Of a stretch of 64,000 nucleotides of DNA, positions 44,464-54,192 are shown piece by piece. Within the stretch, counting starts at the first letter, position 1. Every line of letters starts with the position of its first letter. A program made the translations under genes and the position numbers. The DNA lies in the NCBI GenBank assembly GCA_039881045.1, contig JAYWVB010000008.1, positions 186,001 through 250,000 of the forward strand, written 5' to 3'. Source of the stretch: Chaetomium olivaceum (Eukaryota; Ascomycota; Sordariomycetes; Sordariales; Chaetomiaceae). The notes below the pieces were generated by a model. It saw nothing but the letters and a program-made list of their open reading frames with translations, did not search any database and was not told where the DNA came from.

Positions 44464-47013
44464 ATGTCATCTTCCTTCTTCCTCCTCTCAGCAGACAAGC
44501 GAGATCGCATCCAGTTCTTTCTCGACTCACTTGAGCCCACTCCACCGAACATGAGCGACATGTCCCAAAACAGCCTGCGGTCATCCAGCCTCTCCGAGTC
44601 GCTGCTCTCCGATCCCATTGACCCCCCCTTGAGCGAGACCGATACCAGTCTGCCCTCCGAGCCCTCACAACGTCCTCAAACATGGGATGATGTCCCTCAA
44701 ACCTACAAAGTCGGTGATGGTGGCGTGCATCTCGTGCCAAGGATGGGCATCACAAGGGGTTGGTTCTGGGAATACGGATTCAGAGTTCGCAGGAAAGAAG
44801 ACAACCCCAAGGTCATCCGTTGGCTTTGCAAGGCCTGTTCCTGTGCGAAGAGACCACCGAGAAACCCGTATACCCTCCTTGCCTCGAACCCCGAGAACGT
44901 CTACAGGCACCTTGCAGTTCAACACAAGATCTTCTCAGAAGACCCTAGCCAAGCCGACAAGTACAGAAAGAGGCCGGCCCCCCACTACCAGTCCTCGATC
45001 GATCCATTCACAAAGAAACGGAAAGTCGACGCAGCCTTTGAGCAAGATCAGATTGCTCGGTTTGACAAGATGAAGTTCCGACGGCTCATTGTCAACTGGC
45101 TTGTTGAAACGAACTTGCCCTTCACCGCAGCCACCAGCCCAGCCCTTCAAGCTGCCTTTCACTACGCTAATCCTCAAGTGGCGACCCAACAAGCGATGCC
45201 GGACCCTCGGGCTGTCAGGAAGCAGATCTTGAGCGACTTTTACAAGTACAAGAGTCGTGTGACGGAGGCATTGGCACGGAGTCCTGGGCAGGTACACATT
45301 GCATTTGATGGATGGACCTCTCTTAACCGTCACGGCTTTTTGGCCATCAACGCTCAGTTTCTTGATGAGAACTTTGAGCCAAGGAAGGTCCTTCTCGATC
45401 TACCTCATGTGGAAGGGAACCACACCGGTGTCAATATGGCTGCGCACGTCGAGGAGGTTCTCCAGCAGTTTGGTATCACAACTACGTCGACTCAACTCGG
45501 CTACTTCACAGTTGACAACGCTTCCAACAACGATACGGCACTGGCAGAACTCGTGGCCCTTCAGGGACTTGAAGCTCGTGACGCCCCGAAGATCCGAATT
45601 CGTTGCTTCGGCCACATTCTCAATTTGGTCGCTCGTGCCCTGTTGTACCCCAAAGAAGCACAACTCCCAGAGGATATCGACGAAGACGACTTTGATAGCT
45701 GGAGGAGATCTGGGCCAATTGGCCGCCTGCATAACCTCGTGGTCTGGATACACCGGTCTCAGTTGGCAACCGACTTCCTACGCAACCTCCAGAAAGAGGC
45801 CGGCCGTACGAAGACTCTTGACGTGGTCGTTGACAACGCGACACGGTGGCTTTCCCAATTCTACATGATGAAGCGGGCACTCGAGCTGCAGCCGTTTATT
45901 GAGGAGCTTGTTGGTGAGGCCAGCTCACAGTTTGCAACCGGGCGATCTCAGTCACAGCGGCAGAGAGGCCCGTTCGCGGGGCTCCATGTGTTTGGCAAGA
46001 AACCTGCTTGTCTTGTGGACGATAACATCCTGACCAAGGATGACTGGAGCGCGATTCAATGGTTTTGCGCGATCCTGGAACATTTTGAGAAACGTCTCAA
46101 GATGTTGGAAGGGGATAACCAGCTCCGAGTTCGCTGGGGGGGCAGGACGACCCGACTCAGTGGCATTTGGGAGGTCTTCTCAGCGTTTGATCAGCTGCTT
46201 CACAAGCTTGAGGATGCTAAGGTTGAGGCAAAGTGTCGCCCAGCGCCGAGCTATTATCAAGGATGTGTCAACGCTGCTTGGGACAAACTTGATCAATACT
46301 GGTCCAAGATCGCCGAATCGCCTATCTACTACGCCGCCACCGTCCTCCACCCCGGATTTGGTCTGCAGTATCTCACCGGCGCCCTTCAGGATCAGCCAGA
46401 AAAAGGCCTTTCACGCATCGAGGCCATGGCCGCCAAGAAGAGAGGGCGTGAGTGGGCAGCTGAGGCCGAGAAGGTGGTACGTGGTCTCTGGGAACAACAA
46501 TATCGAGATCTTGACCCTGATCCTCGATGGGGTGTGTTATCTCCAGCCTCTCCAGATATGAACCACTCGGATCTCGACGAGGAAGAGCGAGCCATCCACC
46601 GCAAACGCAACCTCAGCACAATCAGCAGCGGGCCATCAACTACACAAGCGGTCGATGAACTGGATCGTTGGCTTCTCTCAGTCGAGGGGAGATACCTTTC
46701 TCCCAAGGCCGACCCGATTAAGTACTGGGTGGACCGCCGCTTCGAATATCCCCGACTGGCAAAGATGGCCTTTGACGTGCTCAACGTCCCTCCTATGGCA
46801 GCTGAGTGTGAGAGAACATTCTCAGCTGCTGGCTGCATGGTCACGCCACGACGGACACGCCTTGGAACTGACGTGATCTCTGCCGCTCAAACGATCAGAT
46901 CGTGGGTGAAGGCCGGATTGATGGATGACTATGATGGAATCGCCCTCCGAGATGTAGGCATTGAGGCGCTTGAGGATGGAATATCCTGGCAAACTGAAGG
47001 TGAAATAGCATGA
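44464..47013 (+). CDS. hAT-superfamily transposase, full length, uninterrupted
   Basis: Single exon, 849 aa from ATG 44464. N-terminal ~150 residues include a BED-like zinc finger: CKACSC ... YRHLAVQH. A basic patch (PFTKKRKVD) follows. The RNase H-like core carries the catalytic Asp282 in HIAFDGWTS and Asp351 in YFTVDNASNNDTAL, then CFGHILNLVARALL and DNATRWLSQFYMM. The C-terminal hAT dimerisation domain is at about 735-820 (WWLL-like DRWLLSVEG, YPRLAKMAFDVLNVPPMA, AECERTFSAAGCMV, RRTRLG). It excises and reinserts elements bounded by short terminal repeats. No stop or frameshift in 2.55 kb, unlike most neighbours, so it could be active or co-opted. Terminal repeats and an 8-bp duplication were not identified. 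Confidence 0.92.
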   Translation: MSSSFFLLSADKRDRIQFFLDSLEPTPPNMSDMSQNSLRSSSLSESLLSDPIDPPLSETDTSLPSEPSQRPQTWDDVPQTYKVGDGGVHLVPRMGITRGWFWEYGFRVRRKEDNPKVIRWLCKACSCAKRPPRNPYTLLASNPENVYRHLAVQHKIFSEDPSQADKYRKRPAPHYQSSIDPFTKKRKVDAAFEQDQIARFDKMKFRRLIVNWLVETNLPFTAATSPALQAAFHYANPQVATQQAMPDPRAVRKQILSDFYKYKSRVTEALARSPGQVHIAFDGWTSLNRHGFLAINAQFLDENFEPRKVLLDLPHVEGNHTGVNMAAHVEEVLQQFGITTTSTQLGYFTVDNASNNDTALAELVALQGLEARDAPKIRIRCFGHILNLVARALLYPKEAQLPEDIDEDDFDSWRRSGPIGRLHNLVVWIHRSQLATDFLRNLQKEAGRTKTLDVVVDNATRWLSQFYMMKRALELQPFIEELVGEASSQFATGRSQSQRQRGPFAGLHVFGKKPACLVDDNILTKDDWSAIQWFCAILEHFEKRLKMLEGDNQLRVRWGGRTTRLSGIWEVFSAFDQLLHKLEDAKVEAKCRPAPSYYQGCVNAAWDKLDQYWSKIAESPIYYAATVLHPGFGLQYLTGALQDQPEKGLSRIEAMAAKKRGREWAAEAEKVVRGLWEQQYRDLDPDPRWGVLSPASPDMNHSDLDEEERAIHRKRNLSTISSGPSTTQAVDELDRWLLSVEGRYLSPKADPIKYWVDRRFEYPRLAKMAFDVLNVPPMAAECERTFSAAGCMVTPRRTRLGTDVISAAQTIRSWVKAGLMDDYDGIALRDVGIEALEDGISWQTEGEIA

Positions 47014-47570
47014 GGTGGCCGACTCGTGGCTAGGTAGAAGTATGTTAGAAGTCATGGGTCCTGTTATCGGAACATCCTTACCCGCCCAAGCCTTGGCAAT
47101 CTACCTAAATAGAATCTACATTGATAGAATAGCTTCCTATTCTATCAACTCTACCTCGGGTCGGCTGACTAATGTATCTATTCTATCTACTTTGGGGTCG
47201 CCGTGGGTAGAAGTGGATAGATGCAGAACCCTGCGAGAGCCCACGCCCCAAACCGACGTGAAGGATAAACCATGGTCAACACGTGGGCTACAACTTATCT
47301 CTGTTCTACAACGCTGCCCCATCATTCTAGTCTCGTCCCGGCCTGCCTCGAGTAGATAGCCTATGAACAATGCGTCCGTTTCTGTCACGGTGATGTTCCC
47401 CAAAATGTCAATCTCGTCTTCACTCAAGCGGTTGGCAGTTTCGGTTCAGACAAATAGTGCCAAGTGACATGGTTGGGTGCCACCAGATAAGGGTTAACGA
47501 GAACAACAGGAAACAAACAAGGAAGTGCTATACTCGCCCAGCATCTGTCAGAACCTAGAAACAACTTGAC
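47014..47570. other. Intergenic after the hAT transposase
   Basis: 557 bp rich in TCTATC/GATAGA motifs, including the perfect hairpin at 47,121-47,148. Probably the 3' flank of the hAT element. No gene seen. Confidence 0.55.
47121..47148. repeat. 12-bp-stem perfect inverted repeat (TTGATAGAATAG arms)
   Basis: TTGATAGAATAG, 4-nt loop CTTC, then CTATTCTATCAA. It lies 108 bp after the transposase stop. Related TCTATC motifs recur at about 47,178-47,222. Could be a subterminal transposase-binding motif, a transcription terminator-like hairpin, or the scar of a small element. Confidence 0.85.
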
Positions 47571-48800
47571 CTAGTGTCCTTTGCCAGGACCTCTGCTACA
47601 CAGCGACGTAGCGGGGTCATCCATCCAGCTACAATACGAAATCCAAACCTGCAATGCTCCTAGTGCGGTAGCGGCTATGCCGAAAAGATGAGCAATGGTT
47701 AAAGAGACGGCGGTACACCAGTACGTGAATCGGGGATTTCTTCTTGCTTCGGACCATCGATCAATGGATGTAATGGGAGCGGGATCATCAGCCTCTCTCC
47801 AGAGAGCGTATAGACGATCTACCCAGTACGGATATTTCTTGTACAGGCCGCGTGCATCCTCGGGATCAAGAGTGTCCTGGGGATGTTCGTGGACACCATA
47901 GTCCGAAGGAAACGGTTGAAGCAGAAGCGGGTCGAGATGGTACTTGGAAACCTCTCGTTCGAGGATTGCGCGTGATGTCTCGTCACCGGGCTCGGGAAAA
48001 AGCAGGTTGTATGATGCGAGGGTTTCCCGCAAAAGTTGGCTCGGGAGGCACCCGCTATGGCAGTCGGCTAGTCAGAGTAGGCTCGCAACTAAGTCCTAGT
48101 GTAACGGGGGATCTCACAGTGACAGGGCGCCAGACATGGTCTGGCCGAGAGAAGGATCGTTTGCTTCAAGGGTCTCGAGTGATACCCGAAGTAATGCCGG
48201 GTGGCGAAAGATGTAAAGAATCTTACAGTTGGCCTTCTTCAGAAGGAGAAGATGGTCGGACATGCGATGTGTCCAGTGGAGCTCGAGGTGTGCGTATCTG
48301 GTGAGATAGCTCATGGCCAGTTTGTCCACTCGGAGGGGCCGAACATCCTGAGGCGGGGTGTCGTCGTGGGGATAGACGCGAGCGATGTAGGCTGTTAGCG
48401 ATTCGTTTGCCTGCCACCGAGGACGAAAGAGATCGCCACCAAACGTCTCCTCTGATGCTGCTGAGCAGGCCGTCATAAAAGCTACCCTGACAGCCAGGTC
48501 AAGGGCGGTCATTTGCTTCTGGATGCTGGATTCGGAGGCTCGATCGACCAGTTCATTCTTCCACCTGTCCCTGTTCATCTTGATGGTGCTAACCAGTGCT
48601 GAAAGGGGTGTTTCGTCTAACAAGTGAGGGTTCCGACTCAATGCCAGGCCCTTTTCGCCGTTGCAGCACTTGAGGTACGATTGCAGGGTGAAAGCCCTCT
48701 CCGCCTCCGACCTCTGATCACCCGCCTTCCCCCATACTGTATCTGCAATGCTTGCGATGTCAGTCATGGCGACAGCATCGGTAATCTGAGAGAGATCCAT
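47571..48800 (-). CDS. Unrecognised 388-aa fungal protein with C-terminal membrane anchor
   Basis: Two exons, 48800-48118 and 48054-47571, with a 63-bp intron in phase 2; 388 aa, frame intact. Mostly helical and soluble: AFTLQSYLKCCNGEKGLAL, RNPHLLDETPLSALVSTI, MTALDLAVRVAFMTACSAAS, GGDLFRPRW, YLTRYAHLELHWTHRMSDHL, ILYIFRHPALLRVSLETL. A linker (LFPEPGDETSRAILERE; HLDPLLLQPFPSDYG) follows, and one hydrophobic stretch near residue 345-375 (AVSLTIAHLFGIAATALGAL) is a tail anchor. This layout resembles a filamentous-fungal family of unknown function that I believe is common and variable in Pezizomycotina. It opens the accessory block at 47.5-54 kb and is transcribed away from it. Function unknown. 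Confidence 0.75.
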
Positions 48801-49098
48801 TTTGTCAGTTTCCCAAGATCTTTCCGCTGGAGATCTTCGGAGCCATGAGGCTTGTGGTCGATCATTTCAACTCTTTGCCATGGGTGAAAATAGAAACCGA
48901 ACCAGCCCTTCAGCTGAAATCTCGCACCAATCACCACCACCACTGGTCAGGGACGGATGCGCCCAGCGGTCGGAGCCTTGTCTTGGTGTGCCGCCCTCAA
49001 CCCGTGACTGCCTTCCCCCGCTCCAAAACTCCAGTCGTCGCAAAGCAGAATAATATCCATCAACCTGTGATGATCACTCCCGAATTCATCAGCTAGAG

Positions 49099-49620
49099 AA
49101 TGCAGGATGACGACAATGACGACCACTCTACAGCCAGTCCAAATAAACAACGATCGAAACCAACCCTCTAAAGCAGGGCATACCTAAGCTCGCAACTTTG
49201 TGGGAGTGGACGGCCGCGTTGCGGGCAGTACAGCAAGAGATCGACCTCGAGAGCTACCCTGTGCCCCAACGCCGGAGCCACGCGGCCAAAGGGAAGGAGA
49301 TAGACCGGACGCCATATCACGACCTGATCGAACTGCCGTCTAGTAGGGTTTCGGGGGGCGAACTGGTTTGCTCAAGCTGTGTCGTAACAGAAGCAACGAC
49401 GGCAACGACAGTGACCCAACCACCCGTGAGAGAAGCCCCTGAAACACCTTCGGCTCATGTAACCGGCCCCACAACGACTGGGACAACAGAAGCAACGACA
49501 GCAACGACAGTGGTCTAACCACCCGTGAGAGAGGCTCCCGAACCACTTTCGGCCCTGGTAACCGCCCCGCCAATAACTGGCACAGCCTCAATCTTTTCCA
49601 GTACAAGTACCAGTCAGTAA
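49099..49620 (+). pseudogene. Degenerate 5' part of the trypsin-like gene, with stops
   Basis: From ATG 49,099 the frame reads MQDDDNDDHSTASPNKQRSK, meets a TAA at about 49,168, and then stays open through QLWEWTAALRAVQQEIDLES and a Thr-rich repeat to a TAA at 49,516-49,518, beyond which it runs on to 49,618. The following gene could then be reached by a one-base shift near 49,615. I think this is the original N-terminal arm of the protein at 49,700, now broken by two stops and a shift. A cryptic intron around 49,160-49,197 could instead remove the first stop. Low certainty. Confidence 0.4.
49390..49587 (+). repeat. 99-bp direct tandem repeat, two copies
   Basis: The unit beginning GAAGCAACGACGGCAACGACAG at 49,390 recurs at 49,489 (99 bp, 33 codons, in frame), with roughly 80-85% identity. 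It encodes a Thr/Pro-rich segment (EATTATTV ... PPVREAPE ... HVTGP). In copy 2 the Gln codon CAA of copy 1 has become TAA. It resembles expandable Thr/Pro linkers of surface or signalling proteins. Confidence 0.8.
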
Positions 49621-49699
49621 ACTAGAAAGAGTTCGAACGTTAAAGTTCCGGTCTCGATTGGAGCTAAACGCACGAGAAATCGGGTTGTCGAGGTCAGAG

Positions 49700-50858
49700 A
49701 TGAACAAGCTTCGAGGATTCTCCGTCTTTGTTGGCACGGCCAACCAACGTACCCTTTTTGGGCGACAACTGCCTCCCTGCCATCGATATGCCGTTACGGT
49801 TGAACTAGATGGTTCGAGTCCCGAGACATACATTTGCATCGAGGGTCTCACCCGTGAAGAGGATATCCGAGACTTCTATTCCGTCATGTCACAACGGAAA
49901 TATCGCAAGTACTACGAACCGTGGAAGCTGTGTTTCAAACGGGTCGAAGTATCATACACTTCCGGGGAAGAGGCAAATCTAGACCTTGGTCATGACGAGC
50001 TCACGTTGTGTGGAACGCTGCTCCACGCAGCGCACTCTGGGGTTACTCGCATGTCGACAATCGGCGGGCTCCTAGAAGTGAACGGCCATTTGATGGCCTT
50101 GACAACCTCGTTCGATCCACAGCCTGTGCCCTTCGGCGCGAGGCGAGACGGGAATCTCGATGTAACGGTCTCCTCCTCTGCAACAACCCTCAACGATATC
50201 GACTTCCCCGATGATGTCGCAGAGGCTCTCGTGTTCGAAAGCGAGAAGGAAGCCGCCCTTCCAGCCGCCCCTCCAGACATTGACGGCGAGAATATGGGAG
50301 TGGTTGATAGAGGACCGGTGGCAATACTTCAGCCCGACATTGCAGCGCCCATCACGCCCGTACGTGGGGCGGCGGGACACAAGGCGGACTGCAGGTTGAT
50401 TCCCGTCAAAGACCAATATGCACTGCCAATTATCGTTTGGTTTGGTGATCCGTCCGACAAAGACCAACAAGCGTCACGACACTATATCACAGATTTCTGT
50501 CGGAATCCTTCCCGAGTCTCCGTCATGTTGAGAGCTGGCGCGAGCGGTACCCATTCTGGCATTATGTCAGTGGGACCATCACTCATCGACGGGAAGTACG
50601 AGCCCCTCGAGGTCTGGTCGCTGTATCTGGACGATGGAACAGGTATGGCAAAGTTCGACTTCGCCGGGCAGACTGCGAAAAACTTTTGCTGACTCGTGCT
50701 AATCAGAACTAACCCCTGGCGATTCCGGGTCATGGGTTATTGCTACGACCACTGAAATCCGCTGTGAGGTAGTGGGATCCGTTGTTGCTCGCTCTCTGGG
50801 AAAGGCCTATCGTTTTGCTGTCACACCAGCTCGAAGTTATCCGGAGCGATTTTACTAG
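49700..50858 (+). CDS. Degenerate trypsin-like protein (GDSGSW retained, catalytic His absent)
   Basis: Two exons, 49700-50642 and 50707-50858 (64-bp intron, phase 1), 364 aa from the first in-frame ATG; the frame is open further upstream, so the start is uncertain. Residues ~110-140 read ELTLCGTLLHAAHSGVTRMS then IGGLLEVNGHLMALTTSF: the N-barrel of a fungal trypsin-like domain, but Phe stands where a His (TTSH/TAAH) is expected. A ~200-residue linker follows. The spliced C-terminus gives LTPGDSGSWVI, the nucleophile-Ser loop, then CEVVGSVVARSLGKAYRFAV. Ser is kept and His lost, so it is probably not an active protease; a scaffold or sensor role is possible. It lies 136 bp before the two-TM gene on the same strand. 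Confidence 0.68.
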
Positions 50859-50993
50859 TGCCACCCAGTCTAAAAGCTCGACTTCCGACCTAACTGGGGA
50901 AGTTGGGCTACCGTTCCTCTTCGCCTCATCCTGGACCGAGCTCACGATTACTTCATAAGTAGGGACGTAGCCAAGTGCCAAAGGTGCCTGAGG

Positions 50994-51876
50994 ATGGTCG
51001 CATACATATCCCAGGGAGACGTTTTGCTTAATGATCCGCTCGCCGTCACATTGAAAAAGGCTTTTGGGGACCAGGGCGGCATTGTTCAGCAAGTCGATCT
51101 TGAGGAACTGATCTCCTTTTACGGGTCCGGCCTGGAAAAGCGCCTGCAGGACTGGGCAGAGATCAACACTGATCCCAACGGCACAATAGACTACTTGAGA
51201 AAGGTTTATCATACCGCCTTGAATGAGGTGCGGTTCATGGAAGAGAGAAGAGATACCGAGCGCGCTATTAGAATCCACCATCCCGCTACCGTGGACGTTG
51301 AAATCATCAAGGTACCTTCCGTCGTAAAAAAAGAACCGGCTTCAACACAGCGAGGTACGCTACCCGCACCATTACATACACGTCAAAGCTTTGCTGACTT
51401 GCCTTCCAGTATTCACAATCCCCAGACGGGACAGAATCATACCACGCCAGGTCCCTCGTGAACCCCCTTCTCCTCAGACTCGCCCTGCTCAATTCCGGCG
51501 GAGGATTGTATGGATTTTTGACGCTATGCCGGTTTGGTTACCCCACTTGCTCATTGTCGTCATTATGGGGGCGCTTGCAATCGGTATTTGGCAACTCCTA
51601 GTGAGCAATCTTTCCGTTGGCGGGAAGATCGGTATATGTATTGGGGTCTTTTTTTCGATCATGATGGGTGTTGCTGTGTTCCTTCTCTCTCGACGCCGCC
51701 GCCTCCTGTCCCGGAGCCGGGAGCAAAGCGATAACATGGAGAGGGGCAAAAACCAGGTGGTAGGCTGGATGCGAGCGGGTTCAACAGGCACCGCAATGCC
51801 AAAAACCTCCCTACCCGGTACAAGTACAACTGCAACAAACGATGCCAAAAAACCACAACTTCTTACAATCCGTTGA
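50994..51876 (+). CDS. Unrecognised 275-aa protein with two C-terminal TM segments
   Basis: Two exons, 50994-51354 and 51410-51876 (55-bp intron, phase 1); 275 aa; frame intact. Residues 1-85 look soluble and helical (MVAYISQGDVLLNDPLAVTL; IVQQVDLEELISFYGSGLEK; IDYLRKVYHTALNEVRF). Then a basic/Pro-rich linker. Two hydrophobic segments follow in close succession: PHLLIVVIMGALAIGIWQLLV and GKIGICIGVFFSIMMGVAVF, followed by an Arg-rich stop (SRRRRLLSRSRE) and a Ser/Thr tail. The positive-inside rule puts the C-tail in the cytosol, with both ends on the same side. No family recognised. Same strand as and just downstream of the trypsin-like pseudoprotease; the two may be functionally linked. Confidence 0.66.
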
Positions 51877-52373
51877 AGTTCACACAGAGCCGCCTGGTAG
51901 CCATAGAGGCCTAGAATGCTCAGCGCGACCGCAGGAAATAAAACAACCATCTCTATCCCTAATCCATCAGAACTAGCTCCGCCTGCAGTTGGTTGCAGTT
52001 GTACAGCACAAAGTCCCGATCCTCCCCCCCTCGCGTGAGGTACTGCTGTTACATCCGCTCAGCTGGTCGAGTGACTAATGTGTTTTTTCTGGGGCTGAAA
52101 AATGGGATCCAGAGGCGCCGCGTCAAACGTCCACGCGCTTTCAGGTTTCTAAACCAAACATTGCATCGCCGCAGATCGCCACTTGATTCACCGACGAAGC
52201 TCAACCCTGCTGCAGCCCTACTTCGTACAAACTGCAAATTAGCTTCCACGAGTACCCTCGGCCAAGGTGATGCTCTGATGCTCGCGCTACGGAGACAAAG
52301 CCAAAACCTGGCTCTGCCTCTCAGGGTTCTAGGGAAAATACGTTGCCGTTGGTTGGCGAGCCCGCCGGGAGAG
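51877..52373. other. Intergenic or unresolved 5' part of the ankyrin gene
   Basis: About 500 bp between the two-TM gene and the first clear ankyrin-gene ATG. A frame continuous with the ankyrin start is open from 51,993 but has no motif, so the true start may lie upstream of 52,374 (another in-frame ATG is at 52,278). Confidence 0.45.
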
Positions 52374-54192
52374 ATGCGAGCCACCCTCGCTGACGCAATC
52401 TTCCGTGAGGATCTCGAGCAGTGCCGCGAGCTTCTCGATATGTATCCTGAGCTTATTAACATCCGGCTACAACACCCAAGTTATAAACAAGTACAGCGAT
52501 ACGAATCGGCCTGGTGGTGCACAGTGTGATATATTCTGCGATCCTTTACTGCCCATCGTCTTTGCATCTCCTGTCCCGCGATACCGGGAGGGGAGGTAGA
52601 TTCACGTGTACTTCCAGCCTTGTCATTATTGCCCTGCTTGTTGAGCATGAGGCGGCAATGCAGATATCCCCAATACAGAATCACTGGGTATCAGGTCTAC
52701 TTATGGAGGTCTGCCGGAACTATGATAGCCCGGAAGCGCTTGAACTTCTTGTTTATATCGGCGCCATTATATATACTACAAAGTTGGACGATTCCCATCA
52801 CAAATTCACAATTTGCTTCAGCTGGCTGCAGCCCGGGGCGCTATCGGTACGGTCGCGTTTCTCTTGGATCGAGGAGTCCCTATGAAACCGCACGCACGAT
52901 GAGTATCTCGATCGGGACGACGACGGGCGTAGTAACGGCACCCCGCTCCACACCGCGGCAGCCGATGCTTGGTCTCAAGTGGTGCGTCTTCTCCTTGACC
53001 GAGGGGCGCTATCAGATATAGAAGTGAAAGAAAATCATGGACGTACGCCGCTGCACTGTGCTGCTGCGGGCTCGCCCATGGAGAGCGAGGATATATCTCC
53101 CTTACCAGACCTTGATTGCGAAGAGACGATCCGCATCCTCGTCGACGCCGGAGCCTACCTAGCAGCACTGAACGGATATTTCTCCCCCAACTCGCCACTT
53201 GGCTACGTTGCGAGTTGGGGGACCGCCCACATCGTCCGGTATCTAGCCAGTAAGGGATCCAACATCAAGCAACACGGGTCAAAGCACCTACACAACCAGC
53301 TTATCCTTTATTCTGCAGGGGTTCATAAGGTAACCCCCCTTCATATGGCGGCATACATTTGGAGCGCGGCCGCCGTACAAGCCATCCTGGACCTCGGCGC
53401 AGACCCAAACGCTACAGACGAATATGGTCGGCAGTCCCTACACTGGGCGGCAATCGGACGGTATTTCTTCGGGACCGTCTCGGACGCCTGGAACGACCTC
53501 CAAACTGACCCTCAAAAAATCTGGCCCTCTCGGGAAGGGTAATAGCACTGGAATCAACCATCACCCACCTCCTCGCCCACAACAAAGACGCCAACCAAAC
53601 AGACAGACAGCCATGACCGCACCCCACTCCACTACGCGCATATTACATAAAACACGCCCGTTTCGTTGCCCTCTTCATCCATTCCGGCGGCGCCGACCCA
53701 TCCATCCGCGACCCCGACGGCCGCACCACCCTCCACTCCCTCGCTGAACCCCTCTACACCCGCAACCGCCACGGCCTGTCAGACACCGCCATCGAGGACA
53801 CCCACCTAACGCGTGCCCTTACCACCTGGCTCCAGCGGGGCACCAACAATACCATCCTCAACAGCGCGACAACCACCGGCGCCACAGCCCTTCATATCGC
53901 AATATGCTGCGCTTCTGCCCCCGCCGTCGCCCTCCTCCTCGCCCTGGGCGCCGATCTCAACCTCACCTTCACTTCCCAGCCTAAACACGGGGTGACCGAC
54001 CAAGAAGAAGGAGCCGGCACAACAACACCGCTACACCTCGCTTCCAGCCCGCCCAGCTGGGTCCAGCTCTGGGCGTACGGAGAAGAGGAGCATGCAATTT
54101 GGAAGCTGCGGGCGACGTGGGTCAGGGAGTTGCTGTTGGCTGCTGGGGCGGATGGCGGGGTGAGGGATGGCAAGGGGTGGACCGCGGGGTAG
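52374..54192 (+). pseudogene. Ankyrin-repeat protein gene, broken by several frameshifts
   Basis: Ankyrin-type units are spread over three frames: LADAIFREDLEQCRELLDMY (from 52,374), VIIALLVEHEAAMQ, NLLQLAAARGAIGTVAFLLD, GTPLHTAAADAWSQVVRLLL, GRTPLHCAAAGSP, KVTPLHMAAYIWSAAAVQAI, DEYGRQSLHWAAIG, GRTTLHSLAEPLYTR, GATALHIAICCASAPAVALL and TTPLHLASS, ending GKGWTAG and TAG at 54,190-54,192. That is roughly nine or ten repeats, a protein-interaction solenoid. Shifts lie at an AAA run 52,802-52,804, near 52,897, near 53,610 and near 53,633; the segment 52,470-52,620 could not be joined at all. Some breaks fit one-base errors in short runs, but their density exceeds that of other genes here, so true decay is likely too. 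Confidence 0.7.

Noticed and set aside
44365..47233. CAGGG-type terminal repeat pair for the hAT element (44,368 and 47,233)
   Set aside because: Only about five bases match before divergence and the flanking 8-bp sequences differ.
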